Origin: Phaeospirillum tilakii
GTDB taxonomy: Bacteria; Pseudomonadota; Alphaproteobacteria; Rhodospirillales; Magnetospirillaceae
DNA length: 64,000 nt
Assembly: GCF_042683125.1 (NCBI RefSeq)
Contig: NZ_JBHUIY010000021.1
Coordinates: 1 to 64,000 of the forward strand
Direction of reading: 5' to 3'
Part shown: positions 38,067 to 46,751 of the stretch, piece after piece
Numbering within the stretch: the first letter of the stretch is position 1
Layout: each line of letters begins with the position of its first letter
The notes under the pieces: generated by a model
What the model saw: the letters and a program-made list of their open reading frames with translations, nothing else
Told to the model about the DNA's origin: nothing
Databases searched by the model: none
Position numbers and translations under genes: made by a program

Positions 38067-38163
38067 NNNNNNNNNNNNNNNNNNNNNNNNNNNNNNNNNN
38101 NNNNNNNNNNNNNNNNNNNNNNNNNNNNNNNNNNNNNNNNNNNNNNNNNNNNNNNNNNNNNNN
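38067..38163. other. Assembly gap (97 N)
   Basis: An N run inside the 157-bp array. The distance across it does not fit a whole number of units, so its real length is not given by the Ns. Confidence 0.99.
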
Positions 38164-38347
38164 GACCCGGCCATCCCCGTGTCGGCTCAGGGGGGGGCGC
38201 CAAAGGCTCCCATGGATGGGCGGATCACGTCCGCGCATGACGGCAAGGACGGGGGCCGTCCGCCCCGTTGATCCGTCGCACGGAATTCTGGGGAAGAGAG
38301 GTTGGTCATGGCCGGGCTTGACCCGGCCATCCCCGTGTCGGCTCAGG

Positions 38348-38444
38348 NNNNNNNNNNNNNNNNNNNNNNNNNNNNNNNNNNNNNNNNNNNNNNNNNNNNN
38401 NNNNNNNNNNNNNNNNNNNNNNNNNNNNNNNNNNNNNNNNNNNN
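38348..38444. other. Assembly gap (97 N)
   Basis: A second N run of the same length inside the array, again out of phase with the 157-bp period. Confidence 0.99.
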
Positions 38445-38865
38445 CGGATCACGTCCGCGCATGACGGCAAGGACGGGGGCCGTCCGCCCCGTTGATCCGT
38501 CGCACGGAATTCTGGGGAAGAGAGGTTGGTCATGGCCGGGCTTGACCCGGCCATCCCCGTGTCGGCTCAGGGGAGGGCGCCAAACGGCTCCCATGGATGC
38601 GCGGATCACGTCCGCGCATGACGGCAAGGACGGGGGGCCGTCCGCCCCGTTGATCCGTCGCACGGAATTCTGGGGAAGAGAGGTTGGTCATGGCCGGGCT
38701 TGACCCGGCCATCCCCGTGTCGGCTCAGGGGAGGGCGCCAAACGGCTCCCCATGGATGCGCGGATCACGTCCGCGCATGACGGCAAGGACGGGGGCCGTC
38801 CGCCCCGTTCACCCGTGAACCAAAAACAAAGGGGGTTCGGGCGAGTGCCCAGCAAGGGGCTCCCA

Positions 38866-38898
38866 CAAACAAAACCCCCGGCCGCGAACGGCCGGGGG
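38866..38898 (-). terminator. Rho-independent terminator of hppA
   Basis: CCCCCGGCCG and CGGCCGGGGG form a perfect 10-bp stem with a four-base loop. Read on the minus strand it is followed by TTTTGTTTG. It lies 27 bp past the hppA stop. Confidence 0.85.
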
Positions 38899-38924
38899 GC
38901 AGGAAACGGACGGATCCGAAAGGA

Positions 38925-41006
38925 TCAGGCCGCGACCATCGCCAGCAGCAGGATGGCGACGATGTTGATGATCTTGATCATCGGGTTGACGGCGGGGCCG
39001 GCGGTGTCCTTGTAGGGATCGCCGACGGTGTCACCGGTGACGGCGGCCTTGTGGGCGTCGGAGCCCTTGCCGCCATGGTGGCCGTCCTCGATGAACTTCT
39101 TGGCGTTGTCCCACGCGCCGCCGCCCGAGGTCATCGAGATCGCGACGAACAGGCCGGTGACGATCGTGCCGAGCAGCATCGCGCCCAGCGCGGTGAAGGC
39201 GGCCGACTGGCCGGCGGCGGCGCGCACCACGAAGTACAGCACCACCGGCGACAGCACCGGCAGCATGCTGGGGACGATCATTTCCTTGATCGCCGCCTTG
39301 GTCAGCATATCGACCGCGCGGCCGTAATCCGGCTTGGCGGTGCCAGCCATGATGCCGGGGATTTCCTTGAACTGACGCCGGACCTCGATCACCACCGAAC
39401 CGGCGGCGCGGCCGACCGCCTGCATGCCGAGCGCCCCGAACAGGTAGGGCAGCAGCCCGCCCAGGAACAGGCCGATCACCACATAGGGGTCTTCCAGGCT
39501 GAACTGGATGTTGAGGCTCGGGAAATAGTGCTTGAGGTCGGCGGTATAGGCCGAGAACAGCACCAGCGCGGCCAGACCGGCCGAACCGATGGCGTAGCCC
39601 TTGGTCACCGCCTTGGTGGTGTTGCCGACGGCGTCGAGCGCGTCGGTGATCTTGCGCACGTCCTTCGGCAGGTCGGCCATCTCGGCGATGCCGCCGGCAT
39701 TGTCGGTGACCGGGCCGTAGGCGTCGAGCGCCACGATCATCCCGGCCAGCGCCAGCATGGTGGTGGCGGCGATCGAGATGCCGAACAGGCCGGCGACGTT
39801 GAAGGCGGCGATGATGGCGACCGAGATCACCAGCACCGGCAAAGCGGTCGCTTCCATCGACACCGCGAGGCCCTGGATGACGTTGGTGCCGTGGCCGGTG
39901 ACCGAGGCCTGGGCCACCGACTGGACCGGGCGGTAATCGGTCCCGGTGTAATATTCGGTGATCCACACCAGCAGGCCGGTGACGACCAGGCCGATCATCG
40001 CGCAGGTGTAGAGGTTGGTGCCGGTGATGGTGCGGCCGGCGGCGTCGAAGGTGGCGTGGAAGCCGCCGAAGCCATAGACCAGCACGCCGGCGATCAGCGC
40101 CGCCGACAGGATGCCGGTGACGATCAGGCCCTTGTAGAGCGCCTTCATGATCTTGCCCGACTCATCGAGCTTGACGAAGAAGGTGCCGATCACCGAGGCG
40201 AAGATACAGACGCCGCAGATCACCAGCGGCAGCAGCATCATCTGCGACTGGGCCGCGCCGGTGAAGAAGATCGAGCCCAGCAGCATGGTGCCGACCACGG
40301 TGACCGCGTAGGTCTCGAACAGGTCGGCGGCCATGCCGGCGCAGTCGCCGACATTGTCGCCGACATTGTCGGCGATCACCGCCGGGTTGCGGGGATCGTC
40401 CTCGGGGATCCCGGCCTCGACCTTGCCGACCAGATCGGCGCCGACGTCGGCCCCCTTGGTGAAGATGCCGCCGCCGAGACGGGCGAAGATCGAGATCAGC
40501 GAGGCGCCGAACGACAGCGCCACCAGCGCCTCAAGCAGCTTGCGCGAGTCGAGCCCGGCATGCTGGAGCACGGTGTAATAGCCGGCGACGCCGATCAGGC
40601 CGAGGCCGACCACCAAGAGGCCGGTGATCGCGCCCGACTTGAAGGCGACGTCGAGCGCCGGCTGCATCCCGCCCGAGCGGGCGGCTTCGGCGGTGCGGAC
40701 GTTGGCGCGCACCGAGACGTTCATGCCGACATAGCCGGCGGCGCCCGACAGCACGGCGCCGATCACGAAGCCGGCGGCCTGATAGATGCCGAGGTAGTAG
40801 CCCAGCACCACGGCCACCACCAGCCCGACCAGCGCGATGGTGGTGTATTGACGGTTGAGATAGGCGGCGGCGCCTTCCTGCACCGCTCCGGCGATCTGCT
40901 GCATCCGCGCGGTGCCGGCCGAGGCCGCCGTCACCGACCGGATCGCATACGCGCCGTACAGCAGCGCGAGCACGCCGCATCCGATCACGAAAAGGTTGAT
41001 GTCCAT
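38925..41006 (-). CDS. hppA: Proton-translocating membrane pyrophosphatase, K+-independent type
   Basis: 693 residues with about sixteen membrane helices. It hydrolyses pyrophosphate and pumps protons across the inner or intracytoplasmic membrane. The catalytic motif DVGADLVGKVEAGIPEDDPR, the DNVGDNVGDCAGMAADLFE segment and the C-terminal GDTVGDPYKDTAGPAVNPM are present. Residue K465 in GNTTKAVTKGYAIGSA is a lysine; K+-dependent enzymes have alanine there, so this is the K+-independent class known from Rhodospirillum rubrum. The start at 41006 has AGGGGGA upstream. The gene is alone, ends in a strong terminator, and has a 272-bp upstream region for its promoter. Confidence 0.97.
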   Translation of the reverse strand: MDINLFVIGCGVLALLYGAYAIRSVTAASAGTARMQQIAGAVQEGAAAYLNRQYTTIALVGLVVAVVLGYYLGIYQAAGFVIGAVLSGAAGYVGMNVSVRANVRTAEAARSGGMQPALDVAFKSGAITGLLVVGLGLIGVAGYYTVLQHAGLDSRKLLEALVALSFGASLISIFARLGGGIFTKGADVGADLVGKVEAGIPEDDPRNPAVIADNVGDNVGDCAGMAADLFETYAVTVVGTMLLGSIFFTGAAQSQMMLLPLVICGVCIFASVIGTFFVKLDESGKIMKALYKGLIVTGILSAALIAGVLVYGFGGFHATFDAAGRTITGTNLYTCAMIGLVVTGLLVWITEYYTGTDYRPVQSVAQASVTGHGTNVIQGLAVSMEATALPVLVISVAIIAAFNVAGLFGISIAATTMLALAGMIVALDAYGPVTDNAGGIAEMADLPKDVRKITDALDAVGNTTKAVTKGYAIGSAGLAALVLFSAYTADLKHYFPSLNIQFSLEDPYVVIGLFLGGLLPYLFGALGMQAVGRAAGSVVIEVRRQFKEIPGIMAGTAKPDYGRAVDMLTKAAIKEMIVPSMLPVLSPVVLYFVVRAAAGQSAAFTALGAMLLGTIVTGLFVAISMTSGGGAWDNAKKFIEDGHHGGKGSDAHKAAVTGDTVGDPYKDTAGPAVNPMIKIINIVAILLLAMVAA

Positions 41007-41278
41007 TTTGCTTGAATCCCCCTGATGAAGCCGGCGGATCGGCTCGGCCCGACCGCGGGCGATCGGGGACCGGGCGGCCGGGACGGTCAACGTCGCAGGC
41101 AGGAAAACCCTGCCAGAAGACCCAGGGCGATGCAATAAGTTGCTGGAAAACCCGCCGGCGGGACACAGTATTGCTTTTCCACGGCCGGATTTTCTGTAAA
41201 ATGCTACGATACGATAGTGTTTCCCTTGTGCTCATCCGGGCGGCGCCGCCACCCGGATGAACGCTTTTGCGGCGCGGC

Positions 41279-42565
41279 TCAGGCGGTGAACAATTCGCGG
41301 GCGCGGTGGGCGAGGCCCGAGGCGACCGAGATGAATTCGCCGCCGCTGCTGAGCTTGTTCTCGCCGAAGCGTTGGGCGAACAGGGCGCGCACCGCCGGCA
41401 CCAGCGACGAGCCGCCGGTCAGGAACACCCGGTCAACCCGGTCGGTGGTCAGGCCGGTGTCGGCCAGCAGCCCATCGACGCAGGCGCCGATCGAGTCGAG
41501 TTCCGGCCGGATCCAGCTTTCGAATTCGGCGCGGGTGATCGGCCGTTCCAGCCGCACCGGGTCGTGATCGAAGCGGAACAGGGTGCGCTCCTCGGCCGAC
41601 AGCGCCCGCTTGGCCCCCTCGACCGCGCGGTAGAGGTGATAGCCGAGATTGTATTCGATCAGGGCCAGCAACTGGTCGAGCGGCTCGGGATCGTCGAGCT
41701 GGCGGCGCAGATCGTGCAGCAGCCGCAGCGTCTTCGGCGCGTTGAGGAAGGCGACATGGTGCCAGCGTTCCAGCCGGGCATAGATCCAGGACGGCATCGG
41801 CAGCAGCTTGCCGCCGCTTTGATAGGTCAGGTCGCGGCCGAAATGGGGGGCGAGGCCGTGTTCGACGATGCGGCGGTCGAAGGAATCGCCGGCCAGCCCC
41901 AGGCCGGCGGTGCCGAGGATGGCGTCGGCGGGGCGGGCGAGGCCGGCCCGGCCCGGCCCCAGCCGGATCAGGCAGAAATCGCTGGTGCCGCCGCCGAAAT
42001 CGGCCACCAGCACGGTCTGGTCGGTATCGAGGCCGCTTTCGTAATGATAGGCGGCGGCGATCGGCTCGAACTCGAACGCCACCTCGGGGATGCCGGCCTT
42101 GGCGAAGGCCTCGACCAGCCGGCCGGTGGCGAAGGAATCCTCGTCGGCGCCTTCCTCGGCGACGAAGCGGACCGGGCGGCCGGCCACCACCCGCCCGACC
42201 GCGCCGCCCCGGGCGGCGGCGGCGGCGCGCAGATGGCCGACGATCAGGGCGATCAGATCCTCCAGGCTGTAGCGGGCGCCATGCAGGGTGGTGGCGGTGA
42301 ACAGCCGGCTGGTCAGGTAGGATTTGAACGATTGCAGCAGCCGGCAATCCTGGTCGCTGTCGAGATAGGTCTCGATCGCGCGATGGCCGACCAGCGGCAG
42401 CAGGCGGCGCTCGGCGTCGCGGTGATGCGGATCGAATGCCAGCACCGAGCGTTCGGTGCTGGCCGGGCCGGCGGCGGTGGGGAAGGGGACCACCTCGGCC
42501 GCGCCATCGGCGCCGGCCAGCGCCACCGCGCTGTTGGTGGTGCCGAAATCGATGCCAACGAACAT
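41279..42565 (-). CDS. Hsp70-like ATPase without substrate-binding domain (YegD type)
   Basis: 428 residues. The Hsp70/actin nucleotide-binding fold is complete: FVGIDFGTTNSAVALAG (phosphate 1), LVADFGGGTSDFCLIRLG (phosphate 2) and RVFLTGGSSLVPAVRALF (adenosine). There is no DnaK-type beta-sandwich peptide-binding domain or lid, so it resembles E. coli YegD. Its client or role is not known. The start MFVGIDFG at 42565 follows GAGGATTTGCCCG. It is monocistronic. Confidence 0.9.
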   Translation of the reverse strand: MFVGIDFGTTNSAVALAGADGAAEVVPFPTAAGPASTERSVLAFDPHHRDAERRLLPLVGHRAIETYLDSDQDCRLLQSFKSYLTSRLFTATTLHGARYSLEDLIALIVGHLRAAAAARGGAVGRVVAGRPVRFVAEEGADEDSFATGRLVEAFAKAGIPEVAFEFEPIAAAYHYESGLDTDQTVLVADFGGGTSDFCLIRLGPGRAGLARPADAILGTAGLGLAGDSFDRRIVEHGLAPHFGRDLTYQSGGKLLPMPSWIYARLERWHHVAFLNAPKTLRLLHDLRRQLDDPEPLDQLLALIEYNLGYHLYRAVEGAKRALSAEERTLFRFDHDPVRLERPITRAEFESWIRPELDSIGACVDGLLADTGLTTDRVDRVFLTGGSSLVPAVRALFAQRFGENKLSSGGEFISVASGLAHRARELFTA

Positions 42566-42848
42566 CGGGCAAATCCTCGGGCGGGGGGAAGGGAAAAAGG
42601 GGCCGAGCCTAGACCGGAACGCCGCCCCTGTCATCCCTGCTGTCCCGTCCCCTTGCCGGGGCGAGTGGATGGCCCCATCTCCATCCACAGGCTGTGCTGA
42701 TCGGCGCTTAATCTCCCTTTTTTGTCAACATGGAAACCAATGGATCTAAAATTGTCGCACTTTATTCGATTTTAAGATGCAGAACTGTTGATTCTGTTAT
42801 AGTCTCTTTGCAATAGGACGGGGGCTCGGTTCAGGCGGCGAAACGGCG

Positions 42849-43280
42849 ATGGGATCCTTTCATCAGCTTGGGGTGACCGCGGTGGGGCAGCAGGACTACG
42901 CCAAGGCGGAAAGCTGTTTCCGCGAAGCAATCGATCGTGACCGTACCGATTGGCTGAATTATGTCCTGTTGAGCGCGGTGCTCGATTGCTGCGGCAATCC
43001 GGTCCAGGCTTCTTCGGTTCTGGTCGATTTCTGTTGCGCGCTCGATCTGTTCGGGGCCTACCAGCAGGCGGCGGCGGTGCTCGACGCCCAACTGGAGGCA
43101 CTGGAGACGGCCGAGGGCAGCGAGATCGCCTCGCTGGCGGCGTGGCTGACGCTGTACCGGGCGATGGTCAGCCGGTTCTGTGCCCCGGGGCCGGTCCAGG
43201 CGGCGGTTGCCGTCTCGCCGCTGTCCCCGGCCAAGCTCCCGCCGGCCGAGGCGGCGGCGCGGCTGTCCCGTCCCGATTGA
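42849..43280 (+). CDS. Small TPR-like protein
   Basis: 143 residues. The start MGSFHQLGVTAVGQQDYAKA and ESCFREAIDRDRTDWLNY form one clear tetratricopeptide repeat; the next stretch (ALDLFGAYQQAAAVLDAQLE) may be a second degenerate one. No signal peptide or membrane segment. It is preceded by an AT-rich promoter-like region (42720-42830) and followed 82 bp later by the EF-hand lipoprotein gene. A scaffolding role is typical of TPRs, but no partner is evident. Confidence 0.7.
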   Translation: MGSFHQLGVTAVGQQDYAKAESCFREAIDRDRTDWLNYVLLSAVLDCCGNPVQASSVLVDFCCALDLFGAYQQAAAVLDAQLEALETAEGSEIASLAAWLTLYRAMVSRFCAPGPVQAAVAVSPLSPAKLPPAEAAARLSRPD

Positions 43281-43362
43281 CCGTCCCCGGGCTTTCGGGC
43301 GGCTTGCCCCCTCCCGCCGATCGGCTATGGTGACCGGCAGCCATCCCTGCCGGAGCGAAACG

Positions 43363-44010
43363 ATGCCCAGAGTGACGATGCCCGGATTGGCGATGGCGGC
43401 CCTGTTCGGTCTGGCCCTGGCCGGCTGCGGCACCGCCCCCGCCGACGGCGGCGGGCCGGAGCGCGGCCGCCCCGGCGCCGCCCCGGTGTTCAGCCCCAAC
43501 GCCGAACCGCTGACCGGCGGCCCGCTCGGCCCGGCCGGGGCCTGCCCGGCGGTGCTGGCCGATTGGGGCCGGCGGGTCGGCGCCCGCCATGACGGCACGC
43601 TGTCCCGCGCCGAGTTTCTCGCCGACGCCGAAGCCCAGTTCGCCCGGATGGACCTCGACCATGACGGCTTCATCACCGCCGACGAACTGTCCGAATATCG
43701 CGAGCCGTTCCGCCCCCGCCCGCCCGAGGACAAGCCGGTCCCCCCGCCCGGGGCCGAACGCGGCGGCCCGCCCGGCGGCGGACGCGGCGGCCCCTTCGGC
43801 GGTCCGCCCGGCGCCCCGCGCCACCACGCCACCGCCAGCAGCGCCGACCCGGTGATGTCGGCCGATACCAATCTCGATTTCAAGGTCAGCCGCGACGAGT
43901 TCCTCCGTCAGGCCGAACACCAGTTCGAAACCCTCGACCGCGACCATGACGGCCGCCTCGATGCCGCCGAACTGGCCCGCGCCTGCCCGAGCGAAACCGA
44001 CGAACGTTGA
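43363..44010 (+). CDS. EF-hand calcium-binding lipoprotein
   Basis: 215 residues. A lipoprotein signal peptide ends at LALAGC, with Cys22 to be lipidated. Two canonical EF-hand loops are present: DLDHDGFITADEL and DRDHDGRLDAAEL. Two more divergent ones are ARHDGTLSRAEF and ADTNLDFKVSRDEF, giving two EF-hand pairs separated by a Gly/Pro-rich linker (PPPGAERGGPPGGGRGGPFG). It would bind Ca2+ in the periplasm or at the outer membrane. The start at 43363 follows CGGAGCGAAACG. The function of such lipoproteins is largely unknown. Confidence 0.85.
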   Translation: MPRVTMPGLAMAALFGLALAGCGTAPADGGGPERGRPGAAPVFSPNAEPLTGGPLGPAGACPAVLADWGRRVGARHDGTLSRAEFLADAEAQFARMDLDHDGFITADELSEYREPFRPRPPEDKPVPPPGAERGGPPGGGRGGPFGGPPGAPRHHATASSADPVMSADTNLDFKVSRDEFLRQAEHQFETLDRDHDGRLDAAELARACPSETDER

Positions 44011-44028
44011 GCAATGCCCCGAACATGA

Positions 44029-44073
44029 CGCGGGCGCTGCCCGCGACCCGCCGGGGCGATGCCCCGGACCCCC
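44029..44073 (+). repeat. Family A double-hairpin repeat, GGGGCGATGCCCC variant
   Basis: First hairpin GCGGGCGCTGCCCGC, then GACCCGCC and GGGGCGATGCCCC. It lies between convergent genes. Confidence 0.8.
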
Positions 44074-44100
44074 TTCGTTTTTATGCTGTTGTCGTGGGGG

Positions 44101-44589
44101 CTAGCATGCCGGGATCCAGGGGGGCGTGATCGGCTGCTGGTGGGTTTCGTACAGCCGGCCGGCCGACGGTGACCATTCCAGTTCGAGATGCTCCAACGCG
44201 CCGAACCGTTCCAACAGGCGGCCCAGTCGGTTCAACGCGCCAGCCTCGACGGGGAAGGAGAAGCGGCAGGCGGCATCGTTCACCCCCGTTTCGTTGCGGT
44301 TCATGATGATCTGGACCGCGCACTGTCCCAGACTGCCAACGGTATAGGCCCGGAACACGAAATGGCGATACCAGCGCATTTCGGGGGCTTCGCTGCCATA
44401 TTGATAGAGATACTCGTCGCCGGCCTTGGTCGGGAAGGCTTTCAGGTTCCGCCCGATGGCGGCGATATCCTCGACATTGCAGTAAATGTCGAGGCTTCCG
44501 GCGAACAGCCCGTTGGAAACGGTGATGAACAACTGGGTGTGGTTCGGCTCTTCGTAGGGTTGCCGCCTGATGTTGAGGGTGATGGCCAT
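44101..44589 (-). CDS. Uncharacterised small soluble protein (possible immunity-type fold)
   Basis: 162 residues, with no signal peptide or membrane segment. Alternating hydrophobic strands (HTQLFITVSNGLFAGSLDIY, then AVQIIMNRNETGVND) suggest a mostly beta fold. Size and style recall WapI-type immunity proteins, but this is only a resemblance and no toxin gene is adjacent. It has GGGGGAGC before its start and is flanked on both sides by Family A repeats. Confidence 0.6.
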   Translation of the reverse strand: MAITLNIRRQPYEEPNHTQLFITVSNGLFAGSLDIYCNVEDIAAIGRNLKAFPTKAGDEYLYQYGSEAPEMRWYRHFVFRAYTVGSLGQCAVQIIMNRNETGVNDAACRFSFPVEAGALNRLGRLLERFGALEHLELEWSPSAGRLYETHQQPITPPWIPAC

Positions 44590-44620
44590 GGCTGCTCCCC
44601 CGTGCGAAGAAAAAATGAGG

Positions 44621-44668
44621 GGATTGGGGAGCTTTGCTCCCCAAGCGGGGTGGCGGGGCGGCAGCCCT
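44621..44668. repeat. Family A-like double hairpin
   Basis: TTGGGGAGCTTTGCTCCCCAA followed by CGGGGCGGCAGCCCTG. It is the same type as the copy near 62043. Confidence 0.65.
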
Positions 44669-44670
44669 GC

Positions 44671-45459
<789 letters not shown>

Positions 45460-45533
45460 GACCGCCAGTCTAGCCCGGATTTGCCGCCCTGTCGCGGTCC
45501 GGCGGCGGCGGGGCCAGCACGGGAGACGCGCCG

Positions 45534-46283
45534 GTGACCTCAATTCCTTGTGCCGCCTGTCGCGATGGCGACGGTTTCACCCTGCCGTTCACGATGGCGT
45601 TCCAGCCGGTGATCGACCTCGAGGCGCGGCGGATCCATGGCTACGAGGCGCTGGTGCGCGGCCCGGCGGGCGAGGGGGCGGCGTCGATCCTGTCGCAGGT
45701 GACGCCCGAAAATCGCTACGCCTTCGATCAGGCCTGCCGGGTGCGGGCGATCGAACTGGCCGGGCGGCTGGGGCTCGACCGGCGGCTCAACATCAATTTC
45801 ATGCCCAACGCGGTCTATCAGCCGGCGGCCTGCATCCGCGCCACCCTGGCGGCGGCGGCGCGGGTCGGCTTTCCGCTCGACCGCATCACCTTTGAAATCA
45901 CCGAGGACGAGCGGATCGACGATCACGACCATCTGTCGGCGATCATCACCGAATACCGCGCCCGTGGCTTCGCGGTGGCGCTCGACGATTTCGGCGCCGG
46001 GGCCTGCGGCCTCAACCTGCTCGCCAACATCCGTCCCGACATCGTCAAGCTCGACATCGGACTGGTGCGCGGCTGCGACCGGGATTCGACCCGGCAGGTG
46101 ATCCTGCGGGCGATGACCGGCGCCTGCCGCGACCTGGGGATCGGGGTGGTGGCGGAAGGGGTGGAACGGCCGGAGGAACTGGCGCTGCTGCGCGGCCTCG
46201 GGGTGCGTTACGTCCAGGGCTTCCTGTTCGCCCGGCCGGCGCTGGAAACCCTGGCCGGCGACGGCGAGATCGCCTATCCCTGA
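45534..46283 (+). CDS. EAL-domain cyclic-di-GMP phosphodiesterase
   Basis: 249 residues, a lone EAL domain. The catalytic set appears complete: YEALVRG, NINFMPN, FEITED, LDDFGAG, KLDIGLVRG, AEGVE and QGFLFARP. It should hydrolyse c-di-GMP to pGpG and so favour motility over attachment. A short N-terminus with two cysteines (IPCAACRDGDG) could bind a metal or heme or act as a redox switch, but no sensor domain is fused. The start is GTG, with GGGAGA upstream. The 3' end overlaps cdd, which is convergent, by 10 bp. Confidence 0.92.
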   Translation: MTSIPCAACRDGDGFTLPFTMAFQPVIDLEARRIHGYEALVRGPAGEGAASILSQVTPENRYAFDQACRVRAIELAGRLGLDRRLNINFMPNAVYQPAACIRATLAAAARVGFPLDRITFEITEDERIDDHDHLSAIITEYRARGFAVALDDFGAGACGLNLLANIRPDIVKLDIGLVRGCDRDSTRQVILRAMTGACRDLGIGVVAEGVERPEELALLRGLGVRYVQGFLFARPALETLAGDGEIAYP

Positions 46284-46678
46284 GTCGGCCGGAACAGATC
46301 CGGCCCGAACGAGTCCGGCAACAGGTCGTCGATCCGATAGTCGCTGACGCCGCCATCCCCCGCCACCAGCAGGATCCGGGTTTCCGCGTCGGCGAACTCC
46401 CGAATGCGCTGGCGACAGCCGCCACAGGGCGGACAGGCCGCCGCGCCGCCGAGGATCAGGATCCGCCTGATTGTTCGCCCGCCCGCGACCACCATCGCCC
46501 CGATGGCATTGCTTTCGGCGCAGTGCCCGAGCGGATAGGCGGCATTTTCGACATTGGCGCCACGATGGATCCGCCCGTTTTCATCCTCGATCGCGGCCCC
46601 GACCGCGAATCCCGAATAAGGCGCATAGGCGTTGCCTTGGGCCGCGCGTGCCGCCTCGATCAACCGCCTGAGATCCAT
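46274..46678 (-). CDS. cdd: Cytidine deaminase
   Basis: 134 residues, the tetrameric small type. The zinc site is HCAESNAIGAM (His/Cys and catalytic Glu) plus PPCGGCRQRI, and the N-terminal YAPYSGFAVGAA motif is present. It deaminates cytidine and deoxycytidine to uridine and deoxyuridine in pyrimidine salvage. It lies downstream of the glycosyltransferase operon, separated by a Family A repeat. Confidence 0.96.
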   Translation of the reverse strand: MDLRRLIEAARAAQGNAYAPYSGFAVGAAIEDENGRIHRGANVENAAYPLGHCAESNAIGAMVVAGGRTIRRILILGGAAACPPCGGCRQRIREFADAETRILLVAGDGGVSDYRIDDLLPDSFGPDLFRPTQG

Positions 46679-46700
46679 CCCCCGAACTCCCCCTCGACGG

Positions 46701-46746
46701 GTTCCAAGGGCCTTGCGGCCCTTGGCGGGTGCGGGCAGAGCCCGCG
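46701..46746 (-). repeat. Family A double-hairpin repeat
   Basis: AAGGGCCTTGCGGCCCTT and GCGGGCAGAGCCCGC, inverted orientation, between the cdd start and the stop of the last glycosyltransferase gene. Confidence 0.85.
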
Positions 46747-46751
46747 TTTTT

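Larger units (their letters stand above)
37554..38809. repeat. Tandem array of 157-bp units containing two palindromes
   Basis: Unit starts (CGGAATTCTGGGG) lie at 37554, 37711, 37868 and 38025, exactly 157 bp apart, and then at 38281, 38505 and 38663 around two N gaps. Each unit contains a palindrome with arms ATGGCCGGG/CCCGGCCAT and one with arms ATGCGCGGA/TCCGCGCAT, plus an EcoRI-like GAATTC. Units differ at only a few bases. The true copy number is unknown because of the gaps. It lies between convergent transcripts of the acyl-CoA ligase and hppA. Confidence 0.95.

Noticed and set aside
37554..38809. CRISPR array
   Set aside because: Units are 157 bp, almost identical throughout, and have no unique spacers; no cas gene is near.
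43180..43362. Upstream extension of the EF-hand lipoprotein frame
   Set aside because: The extension overlaps the TPR-like gene and would bury the lipoprotein signal peptide; the ATG at 43363 has a ribosome-binding site and gives a proper signal sequence.
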